NCBI GenBank assembly: GCA_030642845.1
Contig: DAOWMZ010000043.1
Span: 1-9,271 of the forward strand
Direction of reading: 5' to 3'
DNA from: Candidatus Zixiibacteriota bacterium
Lineage (GTDB): Bacteria; Zixibacteria; MSB-5A5; GN15; FEB-12
DNA length: 9,271 nt
Program-made: the position numbers and the translations under genes
Part shown: positions 1 to 7,020 of the stretch, piece after piece
Layout: each line of letters starts with the position of its first letter
Numbering within the stretch: the stretch's first letter is position 1
Notes under the pieces: model-generated
The model's input: the letters and a program-made list of their open reading frames with translations, nothing else
Told to the model about the DNA's origin: nothing
Databases searched by the model: none

Positions 1-33
1 TTATTTACCAAACACGAGTAGTTCAACACTCCC

Positions 34-64
34 ATAAAAAAGCCACTTGATTTCAAGTGGCTTT
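34..64 (-). terminator. Intrinsic terminator of the aminotransferase gene
   Basis: A perfect 12-bp inverted repeat (39-50 with 53-64, arms AAAGCCACTTGA and TCAAGTGGCTTT) lies 25 bases past the stop codon of the minus-strand aminotransferase. Read on the minus strand, the stem is followed by an uninterrupted run of six to seven T, as expected of a Rho-independent terminator. On the plus strand the stem is followed by three T and then A, so it would work poorly in that direction. Confidence 0.88.
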
Positions 65-88
65 AAAAAATAACAGACATAAAATGTG

Positions 89-1297
89 TTATATGTTTGC
101 TTTGAATAAATCAGCTAATCTAGTAATTCCCTCAACAATTCCTTCATGAGTGGCGTTTGAATAATTAAGTCTGAAAGTATTGTCACCCCCTCCATTTGGA
201 TGGAACGGGGAGCCATAAACATAAGCCACTTTCTTCTCTATAGCTTTGGGAAGAAGGTCTTTGGCTGACATATGAGTTGGTAGCTCAACCCACAGGAACA
301 AGCCGCCATCCGGTTCTGTCCAATTTACTTCTGAAGGGAAAGTCTCTTTTAATGTCTTTAGCATTACATCACGTTTGGCTCTGTAATCTTTTTTGAGCAG
401 TTCTATATGCGGTTCCAGTTTTCCGGCATTGACATATTCGTAAATAAGATATTGGCAAAGAGTATTAGTGTGAAGATCAGTACATTGTTTTACTTTCTCG
501 AAATGATGCATTATGTCTTTGGGGCCATTCATCCAGCCGATACGAAGACCGGGAGCCAAAATTTTAGAAAAAGTCCTGAGAGCAACAACTTCATTACCAC
601 CAATAGATTTTAAGGTCGGAAGTGAATCTCCTGAAAAACGAATATCTCCATAAGGATTGTCATCAATAATTGGAATATGATAATTTTTAGCCAGTTCAAT
701 AAGCTGGTGTCGTCTATTGAGAGACATTGTAATACCAGTCGGGTTTTGAAAGTTTGAAACAGTATAAATAAATTTTGGATGATATTTCTCGACCTTCTCC
801 CTGACCTGATCTATGATCATCCCCTCTTCATCCATCTCCACCGTCACATAACGAGCACGGTAATAATCAAACGCCTGAATAGCTCCAACATAAGTTGGCA
901 GTTCAGTCAGGACATAATCACCCGGGTCAATGAAGGCTCGTGCAACGAGTTCCAAACCCTGTTGACCACCGGCAATAATTTGAATATTATCTGCTTCGCT
1001 TGGGGTTCCACGTTCAGTAGCTCTTTGAGCCAGGAGTCCCCTCAATTCATTTAATCCTCTTGTGATTGAATATTGAAGAGCAGCAGGACCATAAGTATCG
1101 ATAACTTTTCCCATCGCCCATTTCATATCATCAAGTGGGAATAATTCCGGAGCCGGAAGTCCACCGGCAAATGATATTACTCCTGGTTGTGATGATATTT
1201 TAAGAATATCACGTATGATCGATGATTTCAGTTCGACCACGTGGGGGGCAATATTCCACATTTCAGTATGAACTTTATTATTTTGATCAACTGGCAT
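89..1297 (-). CDS. PLP-dependent aminotransferase, LysN/2-aminoadipate-aromatic type
   Basis: Fold type I, class I/II aminotransferase of 402 residues, a full length for the family, presumably cytoplasmic. Visible landmarks, numbered from the ATG at 1297: substrate-side SFAGGLP at 42-48, cofactor-phosphate segment AGGQQGLEL at 109-117, NPTG at 185-188, the ring-nitrogen Asp in IIDDNPYGD (Asp212), the Schiff-base lysine in RTFSKILAPGLRIGW (Lys245, with Arg252 as phosphate ligand), and a carboxylate-binding Arg in FRLNYS (Arg376). The FAGGLP start, TFSKILAPGLRIGW and the DGGLFLWVELP segment resemble 2-aminoadipate transaminase (LysN) and MocR-type enzymes. There is no DNA-binding domain, so this is the enzyme and not a regulator. 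Substrate is inferred only: 2-aminoadipate, aromatic or branched-chain amino acids are all possible. It stands alone with its own promoter and terminator, so neighbours do not help. An in-frame GTG at 1303 lies inside the Shine-Dalgarno and was not used as the start. Confidence 0.9.
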   Translation of the reverse strand: MPVDQNNKVHTEMWNIAPHVVELKSSIIRDILKISSQPGVISFAGGLPAPELFPLDDMKWAMGKVIDTYGPAALQYSITRGLNELRGLLAQRATERGTPSEADNIQIIAGGQQGLELVARAFIDPGDYVLTELPTYVGAIQAFDYYRARYVTVEMDEEGMIIDQVREKVEKYHPKFIYTVSNFQNPTGITMSLNRRHQLIELAKNYHIPIIDDNPYGDIRFSGDSLPTLKSIGGNEVVALRTFSKILAPGLRIGWMNGPKDIMHHFEKVKQCTDLHTNTLCQYLIYEYVNAGKLEPHIELLKKDYRAKRDVMLKTLKETFPSEVNWTEPDGGLFLWVELPTHMSAKDLLPKAIEKKVAYVYGSPFHPNGGGDNTFRLNYSNATHEGIVEGITRLADLFKANI

Positions 1298-1310
1298 TTT
1301 CACCTCTTTA
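1298..1310 (-). promoter_or_regulatory. Shine-Dalgarno that fixes the aminotransferase start
   Basis: On the minus strand the sequence reads TAAAGAGGTGAAAATG. AAAGAGGTGA differs by one base from the full anti-16S complement AAGGAGGTGA, and leaves five bases between GAGG and the ATG at 1297. The alternative GTG start at 1303 would lie within this ribosome binding site, so the ATG is preferred. Confidence 0.8.
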
Positions 1311-1372
1311 TATTAAATATTACACATCAACATCAATAATGTACAACAAACTCTAACATATTTACAGTGAAT

Positions 1373-1401
1373 ATTATAACATATAGCAAGTGCGAATTCA
1401 A
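1373..1401 (-). promoter_or_regulatory. Sigma-70 promoter of the aminotransferase gene
   Basis: On the minus strand, TTGAAT (1396-1401) is separated by exactly 17 bases from a perfect TATAAT (1373-1378), which is preceded by TGT to make an extended -10. Transcription would start near 1366, giving a leader of about 69 bases before the ATG at 1297. Confidence 0.75.
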
Positions 1402-1471
1402 GGTTATTCGGGAAAATCATTGATTTTATAACCAGTTCATCTAAAACAAGTTAGTATTATGAATCTTACTT

Positions 1472-1506
1472 AAAAAAACAGCCATTCACTCAAAATGACT
1501 GTTTTT
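1472..1506 (-). terminator. Intrinsic terminator of the FG-GAP repeat gene
   Basis: A 13-bp inverted repeat (1474-1486 with 1494-1506, loop 1487-1493) begins 27 bases past the TAG of the repeat protein. The one non-Watson-Crick position (1482/1498) becomes G-U in the minus-strand RNA but stays C-A in the plus-strand RNA. The minus-strand RNA then runs into seven U (1472-1478). Both facts point to minus-strand termination. Confidence 0.8.
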
Positions 1507-1532
1507 AAATATCGTTCAATTCTATCAGTTTA

Positions 1533-4286
1533 CTAACAGGAAGGAGGAGCAGCTCCCCCTTTGAATAAAAAGTCAACAAGGTATGTTAAATCATTTACAA
1601 AGATATTCCCATCAAGCGGCGTTGCACAATCTCCTTCTTCCGGACAACCTGGCGATGCACCCCCTTTAAATAAGTAATCAACGAGATAGGTCAAATCATT
1701 CACAAATACATTCCCATCTCTTGGCATAGCGCAATCTCCACGTACAACACAACAACAGGCATCCCCTATCCCATCACTATCAGTATCTTCCTGTAATGGA
1801 TTATAAACTAATGGGCAGTTGTCATCTTCATCGCATATCAAATCTCCATCCGGATCATTGCATCCTTCATAAAGAGATTCAAAAGCATAAATAGAACCAT
1901 CACCATCAAAGGTTATACAACCAATACTGCGTGTTCCTGCTCCGCCAATTTCTCCTACCTGAAGATGCATAACATCACCACCGGTGGAAAAATTGAAATA
2001 ATCAGTCCCGGTCAAACCATCAATTATATAAACTTTATTATCATCACACCCGGCAACAACATCAATCTGATCATCTCCATCCATGTCTTCAGCCCAGACT
2101 GTGTTTACTTCACCACCGGTAGTGAAATTCCAGATTTCAACGCCACTGATGCCATTTAATACATAGACTTTCATATCAGATGAAGTACCAGGGACTACCA
2201 GATCAGGAATATTATCACCATCAATATCACCATGTGCCAAACTGTGCGTATTGGATGGGATATTCAGGGGCACACTCCATTCCTGGATATGAGTACTTCC
2301 GTTGATCATAATTACCTGCTGCGCCCAGGGAGTAATTGCAGCAGCAACATCAGGGATACCATCCCCGGTTACTTCGAGAACTTCAATATGCTCAACTGAT
2401 TCGGGACAGACATAATCCCAAAGAAGAGAGCCATCCACTCCATCGAGAACCACAACTTTTTCACCACTTGCACCTGAACCGACACCAACGACCACATCCA
2501 ACGGTCCGGTTCCATTCATCTGAGCCAGTTCAACTTCATTAACAGACGCACCAACCGGAGTACTCCAAAGCTCAATACCATTAGTACCATTGACGGCATA
2601 AACAGTACCATTATCACTCCCTCCGATTACATCAACAGCAAAATCTCCATTTAGATCTGTCGCAACAAGAGCCTTACGATAATATTGATTTGTAGCTGTT
2701 GTGAATTGCCACAAAGTTGTTCCGTCAGAACCCCGGATAGCAGTAATCATATCATCATTACCACCTACAGCTACATCTATCTGACCGTCAAAATCGAAGT
2801 CCCCGGTAGTGACACAATATAAGTTAGCTGTCCCCTGCCAGGTCCAGAGTTCCTTACCATCAACTCCTCCGACTGCAACAGCATAATCTCCGACCGAAAC
2901 TACACCAACGACATCCATATATTCATCGCCATCGAGATTATCTATCGCAACAGAATTACCATATTCCCCTAATACAAACTCCCATTTCAAAGGAGAACTG
3001 ACAGTCTTAAGAGCCCATACTGATTTCCCGGGATTATTTCCAACATGTTCCGCCCCACCTCCGGCAGCAATATCAGTAATACCATCGTCATCAAAATCTC
3101 CCACACCGACACTTTTGATAGTTCCGTCAACAGCATAATAATATAACTTCTTGCCATCAGTAGCTCCCACAACAGATACTCTGTCCCAGGTTGCGGCTAC
3201 AAATTCAAGACTGCCGTCACCTGTGACATCACCAATTGTAATATCTCTGGGATAACTATCAAGCGGTTCGGTAACTAACATTGGAGAATTTGTATTTCCT
3301 TCAAAAACATAAATTTCATCCCAACCTAAAAAGTTTCCTACAACAAGATCCAAATCAGTATCATTATCTGAATCATAGGCATAAAGACTTATATCTCCAT
3401 TTGTGTGATTAATTGCTCCAAAATTATATTCCCATTCAAGAAGACCTGTATTAGCTGAAGTAACTATTACATACCCCTGATCAGCATCAGTAATATATGT
3501 AAAAATTGCTTCCGGATCGGTATCGCCATCTATGTCAATTATCATAGCATCCATCATAACAGTTTCTACTGTATCTTCCCATATTATGGAGCCATTCAGA
3601 CCATCAAGAACACCATAATAATTGTCCCATCCGGCTAAATATTCAACGGTATAGGCTACATCATCAATATTGTCACTATTAACATCGCCGGTAGAAACTC
3701 TGTTTATCCAGAGTCCGTCCATTGTTGTTGACCACAATTGAGATCCGGTCTGTCCATTAATAGCAGTTACAATTTCATTGAAATCACCACAGACGACATC
3801 CATATAAACATCGCCATTAAAATCGCCTATGGCGACTGACTGGATTGTTGTTCCAATGTAATATGACCAGAGTTGAGCACCATTGACTCCGTTGATAGCA
3901 TGAACATATCCGTCAGGTGTGCCAGAAGAATTATATGAAGCACCGGCAATCACATCCGGAATACCGTCATCATTGATATCTCCAATAGTCATAGACCGGA
4001 TACCATCTTCTAACTGATAATTCCAGATCTCTATTCCGGTCACGCCATCAATGGCATAGACATAAGATATATTCCCGTAATAATCACTTGAGTATTCACC
4101 GACAATTATATCAGGAATTAAGTCTCCATTGAGATCCGCTGTTTCGACATGGGCAACATCCAGATCGGAATCAAAAGTCCAGTAAGCTTCTGCTGAATAA
4201 GCAGCAAAGATGTTTCCAGTAGCAAACAATATTATAGCTACCGTAAAAATCATTGATCCAAACAAATGTCTTTTAGCAAATTGCAT
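1533..4286 (-). CDS. Secreted FG-GAP/PQQ-type beta-propeller protein with TSP3-like and dockerin-like tail
   Basis: Exported 917-residue protein. Residues 1-29 look like a Sec signal peptide (KRH followed by a hydrophobic run, cleavage probably near NIFA-AYS). Residues 40-800 carry fifteen calcium-loop motifs of the DxDGDGxxD type, for example DINDDGIPD at 103, DFDDDGITD at 397, DIDGDNIPD at 687 and DMDGDDQID at 734. They recur every 44-54 residues and alternate with GxxGxxLW strands (such as INGVNGAQLW), the mix seen in FG-GAP/VCBS and PQQ-like propellers. Residues 811-844 resemble a thrombospondin type 3 repeat (DPDGD, DDNCP, NP, DTDSDGIGDAC). Residues 845-917 hold a Cys cluster and two near-identical dockerin-like repeats. 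Known relatives are surface or secreted proteins; adhesion or ligand binding is possible, but I cannot name a ligand or enzymatic activity. Shine-Dalgarno GAGAGAGGGA precedes the ATG. It is monocistronic, with its own promoter and terminator. Confidence 0.88.
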   Translation of the reverse strand: MQFAKRHLFGSMIFTVAIILFATGNIFAAYSAEAYWTFDSDLDVAHVETADLNGDLIPDIIVGEYSSDYYGNISYVYAIDGVTGIEIWNYQLEDGIRSMTIGDINDDGIPDVIAGASYNSSGTPDGYVHAINGVNGAQLWSYYIGTTIQSVAIGDFNGDVYMDVVCGDFNEIVTAINGQTGSQLWSTTMDGLWINRVSTGDVNSDNIDDVAYTVEYLAGWDNYYGVLDGLNGSIIWEDTVETVMMDAMIIDIDGDTDPEAIFTYITDADQGYVIVTSANTGLLEWEYNFGAINHTNGDISLYAYDSDNDTDLDLVVGNFLGWDEIYVFEGNTNSPMLVTEPLDSYPRDITIGDVTGDGSLEFVAATWDRVSVVGATDGKKLYYYAVDGTIKSVGVGDFDDDGITDIAAGGGAEHVGNNPGKSVWALKTVSSPLKWEFVLGEYGNSVAIDNLDGDEYMDVVGVVSVGDYAVAVGGVDGKELWTWQGTANLYCVTTGDFDFDGQIDVAVGGNDDMITAIRGSDGTTLWQFTTATNQYYRKALVATDLNGDFAVDVIGGSDNGTVYAVNGTNGIELWSTPVGASVNEVELAQMNGTGPLDVVVGVGSGASGEKVVVLDGVDGSLLWDYVCPESVEHIEVLEVTGDGIPDVAAAITPWAQQVIMINGSTHIQEWSVPLNIPSNTHSLAHGDIDGDNIPDLVVPGTSSDMKVYVLNGISGVEIWNFTTGGEVNTVWAEDMDGDDQIDVVAGCDDNKVYIIDGLTGTDYFNFSTGGDVMHLQVGEIGGAGTRSIGCITFDGDGSIYAFESLYEGCNDPDGDLICDEDDNCPLVYNPLQEDTDSDGIGDACCCVVRGDCAMPRDGNVFVNDLTYLVDYLFKGGASPGCPEEGDCATPLDGNIFVNDLTYLVDFLFKGGAAPPSC
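1545..1739 (-). repeat. Tandem 35-residue dockerin-like repeats at the C-terminus
   Basis: Residues 850-879 and 885-914 match at 25 of 30 positions, with a period of 35 residues (105 bases). Each runs GDCA-x-P-x-DGN-V/I-FVNDLTYLVD-x-LFKGGA. The DGNVFVNDL part keeps positions 5, 6, 8 and 12 of a dockerin EF-hand loop. The leading GD lies two residues further away than in canonical GDVNGDG. Each repeat has one Cys at its start and one after its end (852/881 and 887/917), suggesting one disulfide per repeat. Confidence 0.75.
1926..4136 (-). repeat. Array of about 15-16 FG-GAP/PQQ-like propeller blades
   Basis: Calcium-loop motifs begin at residues 51, 103, 155, 201, 251, 305, 353, 397, 450, 496, 544, 589, 638, 687 and 734. 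A degenerate sixteenth copy (EIGGAGTRSIG) starts near 779. Copies at 589 and 638 have replaced the first Asp (Gln, Glu). Two stacked seven- or eight-bladed propellers would fit this count, but that is inference. The repeats are divergent at the base level. Confidence 0.75.
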
Positions 4287-4346
4287 AGTTTATCCCTCTC
4301 TCTTATAAAAAATCTTGTATATGTAAAAGAATCATGACAGTTACCT

Positions 4347-4380
4347 AAGTGTTGGGTTGTAAGTGAGTAATGCAACACTT
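4347..4380 (-). promoter_or_regulatory. Inverted repeat in the leader of the FG-GAP repeat gene
   Basis: AAGTGTTG (4347-4354) and CAACACTT (4373-4380) form a perfect 8-bp inverted repeat with an 18-base centre. Given the promoter at 4401-4429, it would lie about 14 to 47 bases after the predicted transcription start, so it could be an RNA stem-loop or an operator. No T-run follows, so it is not a standard terminator. Confidence 0.5.
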
Positions 4381-4400
4381 GTATGTAGTATGTTAATTTA

Positions 4401-4429
4401 AAGATAGGAAAGGATTGGATTTTTGTCAA
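4401..4429 (-). promoter_or_regulatory. Sigma-70 promoter of the FG-GAP repeat gene
   Basis: On the minus strand a perfect TTGACA (4424-4429) stands 17 bases from TATCTT (4401-4406). Initiation near 4394 would give a leader of about 107 bases before the ATG at 4286, unusually long for this window. Confidence 0.75.
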
Positions 4430-4501
4430 GGGGATTGAGGATTTTAGTTTTATCTCACTGCAATTTCAATAGTCAAATGTTATCCGATTACATATCTTCA
4501 A

Positions 4502-4510
4502 TGTTATTAT
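4502..4510 (+). promoter_or_regulatory. Candidate extended -10 promoter of the GNAT gene
   Basis: TGT followed by TATTAT (4505-4510) forms an extended -10 element. No good -35 is seen at the normal distance. Initiation near 4517 would give a leader of about 24 bases before the ATG at 4541 and only about 12 before the ATG at 4529. Confidence 0.4.
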
Positions 4511-4540
4511 ATAAAAGCATTTAATAAGATGGAGCAATAT

Positions 4541-5011
4541 ATGACTGAAAATAAATCATCGCTGACTAAAGATAGCAAAGTATCACTTCGTGAAGTTACT
4601 GCTGACACAGTACACACTATTATAAAACTGGATGTAACTAAAAATCAGAAACAGTTTGTCGCACCCAATGCGGTTTCCATTGCACAGGCACATTTCAGCG
4701 ATAAAACCTGGTTTAGAGCAATCTATGCTGATAAGATTCCGGTTGGATTTGCGATGATTGAAGATCAGCCCGAGAAACCCGAATATTATCTCTGGCGATT
4801 TATGATCGATATTCAATACCAAAACATGGGCTATGGATTTAAAGCGATGGAATTACTGATCGAACATGTCCGCACCCGCCCAAATGCTACAGAATTTCTC
4901 ACCAGTGTTGTTCAAAAAGAAGGCGGCCCACAGGGATTCTATGAAAAGTTAGGCTTTAAATTGACGGGTGAATACGAAGAGGGCGAAGCAATGATGTGTT
5001 TGAAATTGTAA
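4541..5011 (+). CDS. GNAT N-acetyltransferase, spermine/spermidine (BltD-like) type
   Basis: Cytoplasmic acetyl-CoA-dependent acetyltransferase of 156 residues, full length for a single GNAT domain. The acetyl-CoA pyrophosphate loop is QNMGYGFKA (94-102), after the strand YYLWRFMID (82-90). The FYEKLGF segment (133-139) carries the usual late tyrosine (Tyr134), a common general acid in the superfamily. FVAPNAVSIAQA (39-50) and the order YYLWRFMID, Q-x-MGYG, TRPNA, GFYEKLGFK, TGE match the Bacillus BltD spermine/spermidine acetyltransferase group as I remember it, so polyamine acetylation is the best guess; other small amines remain possible. The ATG at 4541 has GGAG six bases upstream. The in-frame ATG at 4529 has none and overlaps that site, so it was not used. 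It is divergent from the repeat protein, and its end is 22 bases from a convergent gene, with no clear terminator. Confidence 0.85.
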   Translation: MTENKSSLTKDSKVSLREVTADTVHTIIKLDVTKNQKQFVAPNAVSIAQAHFSDKTWFRAIYADKIPVGFAMIEDQPEKPEYYLWRFMIDIQYQNMGYGFKAMELLIEHVRTRPNATEFLTSVVQKEGGPQGFYEKLGFKLTGEYEEGEAMMCLKL

Positions 5012-5033
5012 GAGTTAATATTATATTATTAGA

Positions 5034-5759
5034 TTATTCTTTTATACGAGTAGTGATACCGAAGTAAATTGAAATTGGGTTAAGTTTATAAGTTGCATAT
5101 CCTTTTCTTTCGTCACCATTGGAGTAGTGGTATATTACTGGCATTTCAGTTCTGATATTTGTGAATTTGAGATCAAGAATAAAAGATAAATTCCAATCAG
5201 TAACAATTTGAATTCCAGTCCGAAGGTGTTGAGCCCAACCGGATCCATAATCATATTTGATCGTCTGTGTAAATTCATCATATCCGCCTATTTGGTATTT
5301 TTGAACCGGTTTATCAGTCGGCCAATAATTATTGTAGTAATTTAGTCCTATCCCTGCATAGGGTTTAAAATTATCAGTTAGAGGACTAATTAAAACATCT
5401 AAATCTGCGTTTAATGATAAAATATTCTCACCTGGTAGTATTCTCTCGAATTCAGTCCAATACAATTGGGGAGTAAATCTTAAAACAACCGGACAAAATC
5501 GATCATAAGATATTAACAATGCTCCGCCAAAACCAGTTTTGTTATCATCAGACCCCATCGCGAATGAAACCATTGCCCCTATTTGCCAGTGTGTCGGTTT
5601 TTTACTTTCGTCATCTTCATAGAATAACTTAAATTCCAATGAATCAGATTGTTTATATTTTTCTTCACTTCTGACAGTCCCTATTAATGTGAAAAATATA
5701 ATGTTGATAATAAATATAGTTCTAATATTATGATAATTAGAAGGGTTTATTTTATTCAT
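5034..5759 (-). CDS. Exported beta-rich (outer-membrane-barrel-like) protein of unknown function
   Basis: I do not recognise a specific family. From the ATG at 5759 the product is 241 residues and begins with a signal-peptide-like stretch (hydrophobic 14-28, IFIINIIFFTLIG, then TVRSEE). The rest is rich in alternating aromatic/hydrophobic and polar segments: HWQIGAMVSFAMG (57-69), GGALLISYDRF (78-88), PYAGIGLNYY (133-142), LSFILDLKFTNIR (191-203). It ends on a strand-like YFGITTRIKE. This resembles small outer-membrane beta-barrel proteins, where PYxGxGxxY turns are common, so periplasmic or outer-membrane location is inferred. The frame stays open upstream to 5867, but that start lies inside tRNA-Thr. 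A modest AGAAG sits seven bases before the ATG at 5759. The gene starts 102 bases downstream of the tRNA with no terminator between. Confidence 0.65.
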   Translation of the reverse strand: MNKINPSNYHNIRTIFIINIIFFTLIGTVRSEEKYKQSDSLEFKLFYEDDESKKPTHWQIGAMVSFAMGSDDNKTGFGGALLISYDRFCPVVLRFTPQLYWTEFERILPGENILSLNADLDVLISPLTDNFKPYAGIGLNYYNNYWPTDKPVQKYQIGGYDEFTQTIKYDYGSGWAQHLRTGIQIVTDWNLSFILDLKFTNIRTEMPVIYHYSNGDERKGYATYKLNPISIYFGITTRIKE

Positions 5760-5861
5760 GACATAACTTCTATTTTGAATAATTGATGTATTAAATGATA
5801 CAATTTTGAGAATAAATAAGGAAGTATTATTTTTTAACTTGGTGTTGATTGTAAAATGTAA

Positions 5862-5934
<73 letters not shown>

Positions 5935-5994
5935 AGTGATAGTAATATCATTACTTTTATGACATCAGTTAAAATGCCGCTTAAGTAATAGGCA

Positions 5995-6022
5995 AATATA
6001 ATTTTCTTTATCAGATTTACAA
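5995..6022 (-). promoter_or_regulatory. Candidate promoter of tRNA-Thr
   Basis: On the minus strand TTGTAA (6017-6022) is 16 bases from TATATT (5995-6000). Initiation near 5988 would leave about 53 bases of 5' leader before the mature tRNA. The region is very AT-rich, so a chance match is possible. Confidence 0.4.
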
Positions 6023-6061
6023 GATATTTAATTATTCTTAATAAAGAATTTATTTAAAATA

Positions 6062-6874
6062 TTACTTCGGCCAACCTATAGGCATTATCAGAAGTGAAGC
6101 TTCTTCTTTTCCATCTATCCCCAAAAACTCATTTAATTTATCATCATTAAAAGCACCGACCATAACTGTTCCCATTCCTAATGAAACGGTCTGAAGGAAG
6201 ATATGCTCACCAATTGCTCCACATTCAATATAAGTATATCTGTAACCTCGATCAGTGTATTTCCGGGTGGATCGCTCAAACCGGGCTGTAATTATAATCG
6301 TTACAGGGCTATTTCCTACAGCATCCTGTTTATGGGAAGCGATATGAATATTCTTATTGAAATCACCGGCTTTTATTAGTGCTAAAGTTGAATCTTTAAC
6401 CTGGTAATGATAAAGCCCTTTTTCGAGTGACTCAACATTATTTACTACAACATATAATTCTATAGGATAAAGAGCCCCTCCCGATGGAGCCGCTCTCAAT
6501 GCCAGACCACTTCTGGTATATGTAAACCCAGCTCCTGATAACAAAATCTGTGACAGATGTCCCGGTTTAATCGTCTCATCTTTGAAATAACGAGTAGATC
6601 GTCTGTTGGATATAGCAGATTCAACAGTCATGTTCCCTGGATCAGGCATCGGGAGTTTGATTTTCATGCAATCAGGATATTCTTTATATAAAGGGATATT
6701 TCTACCGTATTGTATATCTTTTCCTTTATATCCCTGTTCCCCATAACTGGTCTCATAATGAAACCGCTCCCCTATAGTCATCTTTTCTTCTCCCTCATTT
6801 GCAAGGCATGTTAGGCATAAAATGCCACCGATTAAGAATGTTACAGCTACAATTAATAAACTGTACTTTTTCAT
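6062..6874 (-). CDS. Exported SagB/ThcOx-type FMN oxidoreductase (nitroreductase superfamily)
   Basis: 270-residue flavoprotein of the SagB/ThcOx branch of the nitroreductase fold. Hallmarks: NRRSTRYF at 90-97 (FMN-phosphate arginines), the diagnostic APSGGALYPIELYVVV at 129-144, GLYHY at 153-157, RKYTDRGYRYTYIECG at 204-219 (holding a Lys-Tyr pair, 205-206, like the one I recall as catalytically important in azoline dehydrogenases), and GAIGEHIFLQ with LGMGTVMVGAFND at 219-243. Relatives oxidise azolines to azoles in peptide natural products, but many stand alone with unknown substrates. No YcaO cyclodehydratase, precursor peptide or transporter is nearby, so azole formation is not supported. 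Residues 1-25 (KKY, hydrophobic 5-22, CLA-NEG) look like a Sec signal peptide. AGAGGG precedes the ATG at 6874 at good spacing. A longer frame to 6976 enters tRNA-Leu and was rejected. Confidence 0.85.
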   Translation of the reverse strand: MKKYSLLIVAVTFLIGGILCLTCLANEGEEKMTIGERFHYETSYGEQGYKGKDIQYGRNIPLYKEYPDCMKIKLPMPDPGNMTVESAISNRRSTRYFKDETIKPGHLSQILLSGAGFTYTRSGLALRAAPSGGALYPIELYVVVNNVESLEKGLYHYQVKDSTLALIKAGDFNKNIHIASHKQDAVGNSPVTIIITARFERSTRKYTDRGYRYTYIECGAIGEHIFLQTVSLGMGTVMVGAFNDDKLNEFLGIDGKEEASLLIMPIGWPK

Positions 6875-6933
6875 AATTCCCTCTGATAGTAAGAATTTAT
6901 TAAGTACCATCAATGATGAGTTATATATATAAA

Positions 6934-7019
6934 TGCCGGAGGCCGGACTCGAACCGGCACGGGCCTTACGACCCAAGGGATTTTAAGTCCCTGGTGTCTA
7001 CCAATTCCACCACTCCGGC
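6934..7019 (-). tRNA. trnL: tRNA-Leu (anticodon UAA)
   Basis: The minus strand gives an 86-base class II tRNA including the discriminator. The acceptor is GCCGGAG with CTCCGGC, and the discriminator is A as expected for leucine. The anticodon stem AGGGA/TCCCT encloses loop CTTAAAA with anticodon TAA, reading UUA. The long variable arm contains GGGTCGTAAGGCCC, and the T arm is GCCGG TTCGAGT CCGGC. CCA is not encoded. The SagB-type gene starts 59 bases downstream on the same strand. Confidence 0.96.
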
Positions 7020-7020
7020 A

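Noticed and set aside
1298..1303. GTG start of the aminotransferase at 1303
   Set aside because: This GTG is part of the Shine-Dalgarno sequence serving the ATG at 1297.
1965..2542. Plus-strand open frames of 60-70 codons opposite the FG-GAP repeats
   Set aside because: They are antisense to a strongly supported repeat gene, have biased composition (His/Gln or Ile/Thr/Asn-rich), and lack ribosome binding sites. Repetitive codons on the other strand explain them.
1533..4286. Regular spacing taken as a CRISPR-like or satellite array
   Set aside because: The periodicity is at the protein level (blade repeats); the DNA copies are divergent and there are no conserved direct repeats with unique spacers.
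4529..4540. ATG at 4529 as start of the acetyltransferase
   Set aside because: It has no ribosome binding site and its own bases overlap the GGAG that serves the ATG at 4541.
6034..6049. Possible terminator after the SagB-type gene
   Set aside because: The 6-bp stem ATTCTT/AAGAAT is AT-only apart from one pair and is not followed by a clear T-run on the minus strand, so it is too weak to call.
6875..6976. Upstream extension of the SagB-type protein to an ATG at 6976
   Set aside because: The start lies inside tRNA-Leu. The ATG at 6874 has a good Shine-Dalgarno and begins a signal peptide.
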